Assembly: GCA_003576915.1 (NCBI GenBank)
Contig: QEVF01000021.1
Location: 1-64,000 of the forward strand
Length of the DNA: 64,000 bases
Source of the DNA: Planctomycetota bacterium
Lineage (GTDB): Bacteria > Planctomycetota > UBA8742 > UBA2392
Direction: 5' to 3'
Position numbers and translations under genes: made by a program. The first letter of the stretch is position 1, and each line of letters opens with the position of its first letter. This document shows, piece by piece, positions 54,216 through 63,300 of the stretch. The notes under the pieces were generated by a model. The model searched no databases. It was not told the DNA's origin and saw only the letters and a list, made by a program, of their open reading frames with translations.

Positions 54216-55158
54216 CTTCAAGGACGCGCCGGTCTCCGACGTGCTCAAGTGGGCCCAGACCGAACTGGGCTGCGGCTTCATCTACGAGGGCGAGGACCTG
54301 TTCGAGGGAGGCAAACCTCTGACCATCAGCAGCGCCTCGCTCAGGCCCGGCAGCAATGCCGAGCGCACCCTGGCGTTGTTCGAGCTGCTCCGTCGTGCCG
54401 GGCTTGTCGCCTTCCAGGTGGAGGGCCTGCCGGGCCCCGTCTATCAGCTCGTCAAGGGCGCCCAGGCCTCGCGCTTTGCCACGGTCGTGCAATCGCCGCA
54501 GGAGGCCGCCCGATACTACTTCGCGGCACTCGCCATCAAGCTCAGCCGCGCCAGCCCCCAGGTCGTGGCTGCGGCCCTAAAGGACAAACTCACGCCCGGC
54601 GTGGGCTCGCTGGAAGTGTTTGAGGCGACGCACACGCTGGTGATCTGCGACTTTTCGGACCGCCTGCTGGCCGCCCATGCCCTGGCCCTGGCCGCCGACA
54701 CCCCGGCCACGCGTGACGACGATCTGGTCGTGGCGGATTTCGTGCCGCGCTCCTTGCCGGCCAGGCGCATGAACGCCGCCGTGGAGCGTCTGCGCGTCCG
54801 GGGAGAGAGCTGGCAGGCCAGCGTGAACGAACACTCGAACCTGCTGCTGATCAGCGGCCGGCGTGACGAAGTGGCGCGAGTCAGCGAGCGCCTGACGCGC
54901 CTGGACAGCAGGCCCCAGGACCCCGCCTTTGCCGAAACCGTGGAGACATTCAAAGTCAGCAACGGCTCGGCCGAGGAAGCGGCCCGCACCCTCAAGCAGA
55001 TGTTCGAGCTCGAGATTGCGTCGGGCAGCGTGCAGGTGGGAGCCTTCGAGCGGGCCCGCAAGATCGTGTTTCGCGGCAGCCGCGCCGACGCAATCAGGGC
55101 CCAGGAAGCGCTCAAGCAGGTGGACGTCGCGCCCGATGGCGCGCCCAAGGACAAATGA
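54118..55158 (+). CDS. Secretin N-domain-like periplasmic protein
   Basis: ATG 54118 has GGAG 6 nt upstream. The 346-residue product has a signal peptide (MSKTTGLLLAAAALMLTLG). It then has secretin N1-like modules: VVADFVPRSLPARRMNAAVE, then VNEHSNLLLISGRRDEVARV, and FKVSNGSAEEAARTLKQMF, then ARKIVFRGSRADAIRAQEAL. No secretin pore is present. Perhaps an accessory or orphan secretin-fold protein. It overlaps the EamA gene by 98 nt. Confidence 0.78.
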   Translation: MSKTTGLLLAAAALMLTLGSQNAQENPQPQDPDFKDAPVSDVLKWAQTELGCGFIYEGEDLFEGGKPLTISSASLRPGSNAERTLALFELLRRAGLVAFQVEGLPGPVYQLVKGAQASRFATVVQSPQEAARYYFAALAIKLSRASPQVVAAALKDKLTPGVGSLEVFEATHTLVICDFSDRLLAAHALALAADTPATRDDDLVVADFVPRSLPARRMNAAVERLRVRGESWQASVNEHSNLLLISGRRDEVARVSERLTRLDSRPQDPAFAETVETFKVSNGSAEEAARTLKQMFELEIASGSVQVGAFERARKIVFRGSRADAIRAQEALKQVDVAPDGAPKDK

Positions 55159-55190
55159 CCGCGGCCGGGGGCCCTGCTAGACTGACGCCC

Positions 55191-56294
55191 ATGCGCGGCC
55201 TGCCCGCAACTTCCGCAGCCTTGGTGCTGAGCCTCTGCCTGGGGGCTTGCGCGAGCCCGCCGTGTGAACCCCCGGAAGTACGCGACGTAACGACGCTGCA
55301 TCGCTTTGACGGCGCGCCGCTGAAGCGCCGGGACATCGAGGCGCGCAGGCCTTCGGCCCTGGCCCTGGCCCGCGCGCTCATGTCGCTGGAACGGGAGTTG
55401 CGCGAGCCCTGGGCCGAAGATCGCGACGCCTCCGTGCTCATGGAGCAGGCCGACCGCGACGGAGAAATGCGGGTGGCCCGCGAGCTCTGGCGCCTGGCCG
55501 AGCCGCTGCCCCGGGGGTTGAGGCGCAGCCAATTTGCGGAGTTTGGCTTCTACGCCGACGCCGGTCCTTCACGACGTTTCCTGCCTCCGATCGCTCCTCC
55601 TGACCTTGAGGGTATGGCTGCCGCCATGCTTTCCGAGCATCACGACCGCACGGAAAGCGCACTGCTGCTGGCGGCCTGGCGCCGCTTCTCGCCGGAGATC
55701 TCGGGCCGGCGCGACGGCTACCTCGCCTCGCGCTGGAGCTTTTCGGGGGGTGGCGCGGAGTTGGTGCTCAACGAAAGCCTGCTGGGGCCCCATCGCCGCA
55801 GCAGCGTCAAGGAGTGCGACGGGGCTTTTCTAGCGGGTCCGACCTCGGTGGCGCAGGGCTACGCCGCGCCCGAGGGCGTGCTGGCCCTGGTGGCGCCCTC
55901 GGCGCCCTCGCCCGTGCAGGCCGCCATTGACGCTTTGGCGGGGCAGGCGGGTGCGCGAATCCCCGTGGAAATCGAGGGGGCCGGCCTGCGCGTGGAACTC
56001 TCTGAGGAAGATCGCGCCTTTCTGGCGGCCGCTCTCAAGGGCTTGAAGGACGGCTGCTGCGACGTGGCGGCCCTGCCTGCGGGCTGCATACAGCTTGAGG
56101 TCGAGTTCGACTACCTTGTGGGAAACGCCGAGGCGCGATCAACCCTGCGCTTCACGCGGCGGGAGTCCCGCTGGGTGCTGGACAAGCTGATCTATGAGCC
56201 CGCGGCGGCCGCGGTGGTGGGGCGGGAGGGTGCCGCGCTGGACCTTATCGCGCTGCTGCGCGACGATCGCAGCGCCGTGACGCGCCCCCGATAA
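55191..56294 (+). CDS. Lipoprotein of unknown function
   Basis: ATG 55191 is chosen over 55155 because it begins MRGLPATSAALVLSLCLGAC (lipobox LGAC). The 367-residue product has no recognised family; the middle is helical and the C-terminal third is beta-rich with a Cys pair (GCCDVAALPAGC). It is co-directional with the secretin-like gene and ends at a strong terminator. Confidence 0.7.
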   Translation: MRGLPATSAALVLSLCLGACASPPCEPPEVRDVTTLHRFDGAPLKRRDIEARRPSALALARALMSLERELREPWAEDRDASVLMEQADRDGEMRVARELWRLAEPLPRGLRRSQFAEFGFYADAGPSRRFLPPIAPPDLEGMAAAMLSEHHDRTESALLLAAWRRFSPEISGRRDGYLASRWSFSGGGAELVLNESLLGPHRRSSVKECDGAFLAGPTSVAQGYAAPEGVLALVAPSAPSPVQAAIDALAGQAGARIPVEIEGAGLRVELSEEDRAFLAAALKGLKDGCCDVAALPAGCIQLEVEFDYLVGNAEARSTLRFTRRESRWVLDKLIYEPAAAAVVGREGAALDLIALLRDDRSAVTRPR

Positions 56295-56304
56295 CTCGAA
56301 AAGC

Positions 56305-56334
56305 AAACCGGGCGCCCTGAGGGCGCCCGGTTTT
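56305..56334. terminator. Strong bidirectional terminator
   Basis: AAACCGGGCGCCC (56305-56317) pairs perfectly with 56321-56333 around TGA, with T/A runs on both sides. It ends the lipoprotein gene on the plus strand and the giant surface protein on the minus strand. Confidence 0.85.
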
Positions 56335-56348
56335 CCTTTGATGATGCA

Positions 56349-59300
56349 TCAGGCCCTGCGGCGGATGAGCCGTGTCAAGGTCAGTGCGGCCAGTGCCGCC
56401 ATGACCAGCAGGAAGCCCAGCCCCTGGCTCTGCTCGGTGCTGCAGCCGGAGCCGCCCGGCCCGCTGAGTCCGGGGGCATTGCCGATGGCCATGGAGTAAG
56501 CCTGGTCATAGGTGCCGCCCGTCGAGTCCGTCACGCGGATGGTGAAATTGAAGGCGCCGCCCACCGTGGGCGTGCCGGACAGGGTTCCCGTTGAAGACAG
56601 AGTAAGACCCGCGGGCAACGTGGAGTTCCGCAGCGACCAGCTGTAGGGCCCGGTGCCCTGCACCGCCGTAAAGTCAAAGGGCGTGTAGGGCTGGCCGCGC
56701 TGGCCGCCGGGGATTGCCGTTGTGGTGATGATGACGCCCGTGGGCGAGGTTCCGGTTCCGACAATCGGGATCACGTAAGGTGAAGGCGTGCCCGAGGTAT
56801 CGTTGTGGGTGAAGGTGATCTCGGCTTCCTTGACGCCCACGGCGCTGGGGTCAAACACGACCGTGAACGACCAGTTGCCGCCCGCGGCCACCGTTCCGGT
56901 GAAGCCTGCGGTATTCAGGCCGAACTGCGAGGCGTGGGTGCCCGAAAGCGACGGCAGCGTGATGGTGAGCGCCTGAGTGCCCTGATTGACGATCACCAGC
57001 GTCTTGGCCGAGGAAGGACCGGCCGCCACATCCCTGGAGCCGAGGTCGCGGTAGCTGGCAAAGGCCGCCGGCGAACCGCTGGTCACGATGGTGCCCGTGG
57101 AAGTGGCTTCACGCACCTGGGCGATGGGGCCCGGCGGAACGCCTGTGCCGGTGACGTTGATGACGAAGTTGGTGGGGCTGCCGTTGGTGGTGAGGGTCAC
57201 CTGGGCGTTCTTGACGCCGGTGGTGCTCGGGTCAAAGGCGATGGTGAAGGAAGTGTTGCCGCCCGGCGCCACCGAAGCAGCCAGCGTCGAGCTGTTCAGG
57301 ATAAACTGGCTCGAACCGCTGCCGCCCAGCACCGGGTTGTTGATGGAGAGATTCGCGTTGCCGGTGTTCTCGATGTAAATCTGAAGCGGAGTGGAAGCGC
57401 CGGCCGTGATGTCGCGAACGCCGAAATCCAGCGGACCCGTGGCCGCAGCCGGGCTGGTCAGCGTCGTTCCGGTTGAACCGCCCGCCTTGACGACCAGCAC
57501 CGGCGCCGTGATGACGCCAAGGCCGGTCACATTGATCAGGAAGGGGCTGGGTTCGTTGGTCGAGTTGTGGGTGATGCGGATGACGGCATCCTTCTGGCCC
57601 GCCGAGCTGGGGTCAAAGGCAACGGTGAAACTTGTACCCGCGCCTGCGGCCAGCGACGTCTGGTAACCGGTCGTGCCCAGCACGAACTGGGTGGGATCTG
57701 TGCCGGCCAGAGTCGGGTTGCTGACGGTCAGCGTCTGGCCGCCCTGGTTTTCAACCCAGATAGTGATGGTGGCCGTGGGGCCTGCCGTGACCACCTGGGA
57801 GCCGAAATCGCGAGTGGTGCCGAACACTGGGCCGTTGTGCGGAATCTGGGCGCCCGCGGCGCTGTTTTCCTTCACGCCGATGGAGGGAGTGACCGGCGGC
57901 TGGAAGCCCGTGCCCAGCACCGGCACTGAGAAGTAGCTGGGATTGCCGCCCTGGCCGTTGTAGGCGCTGTCGGTGTTGGGAATGCGTACTTCAGCGTCCT
58001 TGACACCGATCGTGTTGGGGTCAAACGCCACCAGGAAGGATGTTGAGGCCCCAGCCGCCACCGATTGCGTGAAACCGGTGTTATCCACCACGAACTCCGT
58101 GTACCAGGTGCCGCCGAGGTCCGGGGGCGTCATGTACAGCGTGCCCGTGCCGATGTTCTTGACGAAAATCTGGATGGAGCCCGTGGGGCCGGCGTTGATG
58201 TCCTGCTGGCCGAAGTCACGCGGCGTGCCCGTGGCCGATTGACCGTGGTTGATGACAGGGCCCGTGGCGCTGCCGAGACGCAACTCGATGGTGCCGCCCG
58301 CAGGCGGGATCACCTCGGCCTGCACGTTGATCTCGAAGATCTGGGTGCCGCCGCCGCCGGCGTTGTGATACAGGCGGTACTGGCAGGTCTGGATGCCCGG
58401 CGACGTGCCGGACGGCGTATTGAACTGGATGGTCCACGTCGCTGTCTGGCCCGGTGGCAAGGGGTTGATGAAAGTCGCGGCCGGGGCGTTGAAGTAGAAG
58501 TTGCCGTTGAAGGAACCGCTGGGGTTTTCGTCAATGGACGGGGCGGGGAACGTCAGGTTGGCCGCACCATTGTTCGTGATGGCAATGGTCAGCAGGGCCG
58601 AGTTGCGTCCCGCAGGGACCTGACCGAAGTTGCGCAGGCCGCCCACGGCCTGGTTGTCCGTGATGATTGTGCCGGTGGCGCCGCCCTCGCGGACCTCCAT
58701 TTCAGAGGTGGCGTTGTAGATTTCGAAGTCGTCAATGCACCAGCCGGTGTGAACCGTCGTGCCGGTGGGGCCAATGCCGAACCGGATCTGCACGGTGGCA
58801 GAACCATTGGCCCACTGGCCGATATTCAGCGTCTGCGTGGTCCAGGTCGTGTCGCGAATCGTGGTCTGGGAGCCGCCCACGATGCTGCTCCAGATTTCAG
58901 TCCACTGCGTGCCGTTGTTGGAAATCGAGATGTTGGCCGTGGTGCCGATGGAGCAGCCAAGCCAGCGGCGGAAGCGCAGCTTTACGTTGGTGCCGTTCGT
59001 GCAGTTCACCATAGGCGAAATGGCGTAGTTCGTTGCGCCCTGGCTGGTGGCGTAGTCACCGCCGATGTTGTCTCCAAGAATGAAGTTGTCCGATGACGAG
59101 GCCGTGGCGTCCGTACCGGGCTCGCTGCGCGGCGGCGAGCCGCTGGGCGCGTAGGCCACGCAGGGAGCGCGCTGCCACGTCGCGCCCAGTTGCCAGCCTG
59201 TCGCCGTCGAGAAACTGTCAGAAAACGGCATGGGGGCGGGCGGGGGTACTACGTCAAGCTGGAAGTTGCGCTGGGCAACGTCCGGCGTGGGCGTCTTGCT

Positions 59301-60056
59301 GTCCGTCGCGGTCAGGACGAAGTTGTAGTTGCCCACCGTCGTCGGCGTACCGGAGAGCAGCAGGTTGTTGCCCTGGGGCGTGGCGGTGATGCCGGGGGGC
59401 AGGCCGGTGATGGCAGTGTTCCAGGTGTATGGTGTGGTGCCGTTCGTGGCCGTGATCACCTGGTTGTAGGGTGAGCCCTGCGCCGCCGTGGGAAGGGGCG
59501 AAGAGGTTGTGATCGAGAAGCCGAAGTTGACGAGGTAGTCCTTGGCCTCGCCGTAGTAATACGATGCGTAGCAGGTGTAGGGCCCCGCCGCGTAGTAGTT
59601 CGTGCGGAAGCGCATGCGGCAGTTTCCGGCCGCGCCTGCGGGGGGCGACCATTGCATGACAATGGGTCCGACCGCGTAGGATGTCGACCAGAAGACGCGT
59701 TCGTTGGTGTCATTGAACGTGCCATCATTGTTGAAATCGACCCAGGCCGTCACGCCGGTCTGGTAGCCGCCCCCGATGGTCACGGTGATCGTGTGGTTGA
59801 CCGTGGGCACCATCAGGGCAGGGGGCACAGCGCCGAAGAACGTGTTGTAGGGCGCGCTGCTGGGCGTGCTGCCATGGTTGAGCAGCACGTTGGTGCCCTG
59901 CTTGATCTCGACGTTCGAGATGTACATGCCGTACGAAGTGCCATACGAATAGGGCGAGTTGGCGTAGCCGCCCAAGGGTGGCGACTGGGCCCAGAGAGTG
60001 CCCGCGCCAAGCGCCAGCAAAAGCGCCACTGCCAACTTGCCGCTGAGGTACTTCAT
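56349..60056 (-). CDS. Giant secreted protein: GEVED, Ig, choice-of-anchor D repeats
   Basis: ATG 60056 has GGAGG 7 nt upstream. The 1,235-residue product has a signal peptide (MKYLSGKLAVALLLALGAG) and a GEVED-type domain (about 95-160, YYYGEAKDYLVNFG). An Ig/He_PIG domain follows (about 165-230), then a galactose-binding jelly-roll (about 240-410, WTTQTLNIGQWANGSATVQI and GWCIDDFEIY) and about six choice-of-anchor-D repeats (VAFDPxxxGxKDA). The tail is SGCSTEQ, a hydrophobic segment and LIRRRA, a Gly-Cys/membrane/Arg sorting-like tail. Likely cell-surface adhesin or matrix. Confidence 0.82.
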   Translation of the reverse strand: MKYLSGKLAVALLLALGAGTLWAQSPPLGGYANSPYSYGTSYGMYISNVEIKQGTNVLLNHGSTPSSAPYNTFFGAVPPALMVPTVNHTITVTIGGGYQTGVTAWVDFNNDGTFNDTNERVFWSTSYAVGPIVMQWSPPAGAAGNCRMRFRTNYYAAGPYTCYASYYYGEAKDYLVNFGFSITTSSPLPTAAQGSPYNQVITATNGTTPYTWNTAITGLPPGITATPQGNNLLLSGTPTTVGNYNFVLTATDSKTPTPDVAQRNFQLDVVPPPAPMPFSDSFSTATGWQLGATWQRAPCVAYAPSGSPPRSEPGTDATASSSDNFILGDNIGGDYATSQGATNYAISPMVNCTNGTNVKLRFRRWLGCSIGTTANISISNNGTQWTEIWSSIVGGSQTTIRDTTWTTQTLNIGQWANGSATVQIRFGIGPTGTTVHTGWCIDDFEIYNATSEMEVREGGATGTIITDNQAVGGLRNFGQVPAGRNSALLTIAITNNGAANLTFPAPSIDENPSGSFNGNFYFNAPAATFINPLPPGQTATWTIQFNTPSGTSPGIQTCQYRLYHNAGGGGTQIFEINVQAEVIPPAGGTIELRLGSATGPVINHGQSATGTPRDFGQQDINAGPTGSIQIFVKNIGTGTLYMTPPDLGGTWYTEFVVDNTGFTQSVAAGASTSFLVAFDPNTIGVKDAEVRIPNTDSAYNGQGGNPSYFSVPVLGTGFQPPVTPSIGVKENSAAGAQIPHNGPVFGTTRDFGSQVVTAGPTATITIWVENQGGQTLTVSNPTLAGTDPTQFVLGTTGYQTSLAAGAGTSFTVAFDPSSAGQKDAVIRITHNSTNEPSPFLINVTGLGVITAPVLVVKAGGSTGTTLTSPAAATGPLDFGVRDITAGASTPLQIYIENTGNANLSINNPVLGGSGSSQFILNSSTLAASVAPGGNTSFTIAFDPSTTGVKNAQVTLTTNGSPTNFVINVTGTGVPPGPIAQVREATSTGTIVTSGSPAAFASYRDLGSRDVAAGPSSAKTLVIVNQGTQALTITLPSLSGTHASQFGLNTAGFTGTVAAGGNWSFTVVFDPSAVGVKEAEITFTHNDTSGTPSPYVIPIVGTGTSPTGVIITTTAIPGGQRGQPYTPFDFTAVQGTGPYSWSLRNSTLPAGLTLSSTGTLSGTPTVGGAFNFTIRVTDSTGGTYDQAYSMAIGNAPGLSGPGGSGCSTEQSQGLGFLLVMAALAALTLTRLIRRRA

Positions 60057-60270
60057 GTTTCTGCCTCCTCCGTTGACTTCCCGCAGTTCGGCCGACATGT
60101 CCCATGGAACGGGCGTGCCTCTACGCCCTCGGGGGTGCCGGGGTTCGAAAGACAAGCCCAAAGACGTTCGGATTTCTACGCGCCTGAAAGACTACCACAG
60201 GCACCCATGCAATCAAGTGTTTCAACACACACTGTACGACAAAATCTTACACCCATTGGGTTGTATGCCC

Positions 60271-60306
60271 AAAAAAGGCATGGGGCGACACTTGGCGCCG
60301 CCCCAT
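60271..60306 (-). terminator. Rho-independent terminator of the second surface gene
   Basis: On the minus strand ATGGGGCG (60299-60306) pairs with 60280-60287, followed by a T6 tract (A-run 60271-60276). It lies just after the stop of the second giant gene. Confidence 0.7.
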
Positions 60307-60331
60307 TCTTGCTCACTTCCCGTTGCCGGCG

Positions 60332-63300
60332 CTACGCGCGGCGGGCCACCCTGACGCCCGCCAGAAGCGCGAGCAACACGGACAACACCGCCACGAGCCC
60401 GACGTTTCCGTCAGTGTGCGAGGCACAGGCGCCGCCGCCACCTCCGCCCGCCGTGGGCAGCAGGGGGCTGCCGGCGATAACCAGCGTGTAGTTGCGCTCG
60501 TCCGTGCCGCCACCCGCGTCAGTCACCCGCACGGCAATGGCGAAGTTGCCGGAAACCGCGGGAATGCCCGAGAGCACGCCCGAGGTGCTGAGCGTCAGGC
60601 CCGCGGGCAGCGTGGACTTGTACATCGTCCAGGTGTAGGGCGCCGTTCCCTGGTTGGCCGAGAAGTTCACGGTGGCGAAGCTGGTACCGAGGGCTCCCGA
60701 GGGAAGCGCGGCCGTCAGAATCTGGACACCGGTGGCCGAGGTGCCGCGCCCGATCACAGGCACGATGAAAGGCGAGGGCGTACCCGAGGTGTCGTTGTGG
60801 GTGAATTCAATCTGGGCGTCCTTGGTGCCGACCGCCGTGGGGTCGCAGGTCACGGTGAGCTGAGTACTGGCGCCCGCCGCCACCGACGTGCTGAAGCCCG
60901 CGGTGCTCAACGTGAACTGCGAGGCTTCGGGGCCGGTCAGGGTCGGCGTTCCCAGCGTCATCGGCTGGTTGCCCGCGTTGACAATCACGATGGTGATGGG
61001 CGAGGTCGCACCGGCCGCGACATCCACGCTGCCGCAGTCCCGGCCGCTGCCGGACGTTGCCACGGCGCCGCTGGCGACGACGGTTCCGGTGGCGGAACCC
61101 TCACGGACTTCAACGATGGGCGAGTTCAGAATGCCGTTGCCCGCCACGTTGATGACGAACGGCGTCGCTGTGCCCGAGGCGTTGTGCGTCATGCTGACGT
61201 TGGCGGTCCTGGCTCCAACGGAGGAGGGATCGAAGGCCACGGTGAAGCTGGTGTTGGCGCCCACGGCCACCGTGGTGGAGAACCCCGCGGTGTTGAGCAC
61301 AAAGTGCGGCGCGCCCGCACCGGCCAGAGCCGGCGTGCCCAGGGTCATGGACGCCGTGCCGGTGTTCTCGATGTAGATGACGACGGCGGTTGAGGGGCCG
61401 GCGTTGATATCGCGGTTGCCGAAATTCAGGGCGCCCGTGGCCGGAGCCGGGTTGGTCAAGGTGGTGCCGGCCGCGCCGCCGGCCTTTACCACAATCACGG
61501 CGGCCGTCGTGATGCCCGTGCCCGTGACGTTGATGATGAAGGGCGAGGTGGCGCCGGGGTCGTTGTGGGTGAATGTGACCGTCGCGTTCTTGACGCCGAC
61601 GGAGGTCGGGTCAAAGGCAATGGTGAAGCTGGTGTTGCCGCCGGGCGCCACGGTCGTTGTGAAACCCGTGGTGCTGAGCACGAAGTCCGCTGCGTGGGTT
61701 CCGCCCTTGGTGGGCGTGCCCAAAGTCAGGGCCTGGCTGCCGGTGTTCGTGATGAAAATGCTGAGCGTGGCCGTGGGCCCCGCGGAAACAATCTGGCTTC
61801 CGAAGTCGCGAGCGGTGCCGGCCGCGGCCTGATTGTGGGTGACGGCGGGACCGGTCAGGGAGCTCTCCGTCACGGTCGCCTGCGGGGTCGTTACGGTGGT
61901 CGTGCCGTTGCCGATCACCGGCACTTCATAGGGAGATGCCTGGGTGGCGTCCGTATGGGGAATGCGGATGAAGGAGTCCAGGCCGTTCTGCACGACGCTG
62001 GGGTCAAAGGCAATCGTAACCGAGGTGCTCGCGCCCGCCGCCAGCGTGGTGGCAAAGCCCGTGGTGTTCAGCACGAACTGGTTCCACCAAGTGGGGCCGA
62101 GGTCGGGCACCGTGAGATTCAGGGGGCCGGTGCCGGTGTTCATGATGGTGATGGTCAGGGCCGCCGTGGGTCCGGCGCTGACGTCCTGGTTGCCGAAGTC
62201 GCGCGGGGTGCCCGTAGGTGACTGCTGATGGGTGATGATGGGGCCCGTGGTGCTGCCGAGGCGGACTTCAAGAACGCCCACGGCGGCGGCGACGCCCGTT
62301 CCCTCGAGGTTAATCAGGAACTGCTGGCCGCTGGTGCCGCCTGCGTTGTGCGTGAGCACGGCCGTGCACGAGCGAACACCCAGAGCCGTGGGATAGAACA
62401 CGTAGGTGAACGAAGACGACTGGCCCGGGGGGATGGGGTTGGTGAAGCCGGTGAAGTTGGCCGTGAAATCGCCAGGGTTGGCGCCCTGCTCCGAGAAGGT
62501 GATCCCGAGGTTGGTGGCGCCATTGTTTGTGATCGTGAAGGTCACGGCGGCGCTGGAGGTGCTCACCTGCTGGCTTCCGAACTGGCGCAAGCCGCCCACC
62601 GCCTGGTTGTTGGTGATGACCGTGCCGGGGGCGGGCCCTTCACGAACTTCCATGTCGGGGCCGCCGTCATAGATTTCGAAGTCGTCGATGCTCCAGCCCA
62701 CGTGCGGGTTGGCGCCGGTGGGGCCCACGCCGAAGCGAATCTGCACCGTGGCATAGCCGTTGGCCCACTGGGAGATGTTGTAGGTGAACGTGGTCCAGGC
62801 GGTGTCCATGATGGTGCTCTGGCCGCCGGCGGGCGTCTGCTCCCATACCGTATTCCAGACCGAGCCGTTGTTCGAGATCTGGATGTACAGCGACGTGCCG
62901 ATGGCGTTGCCGAGCCAGCGCGAGAAGCGCAGACGGGCGTTCTGTGCCGTCGTGCAGTTGACCATAGGCGACACCGCCCAATAGGTCTGGCTCTGGTTGA
63001 TGGGGTAGTCGCCGCCGATCGTGTCGCCGATGATCATGTTGTCGCTGCTGCTTGACGTGGCGTCCTGAGTGGGCTCAGCCCGCGTGGGGCTCGAGGCCGA
63101 GTAGCCTGTGGTGGCGCCGCGCGTCCAGGTCGTGCCCAGTTGCCAGCCTTTGTCGGTTGAGAAGTTGTCGCTGAAGGGCATGGCGGCCGGCGGGGGAACC
63201 ACCGTGAGAGCAAAGGCCTTGGTCGACTGCTGTGACGGCGAAGAACTGTCATTGACCGTGACGCTGAAATTGAACGTGCCTGCCGTCGTCGGCGTGCCGG

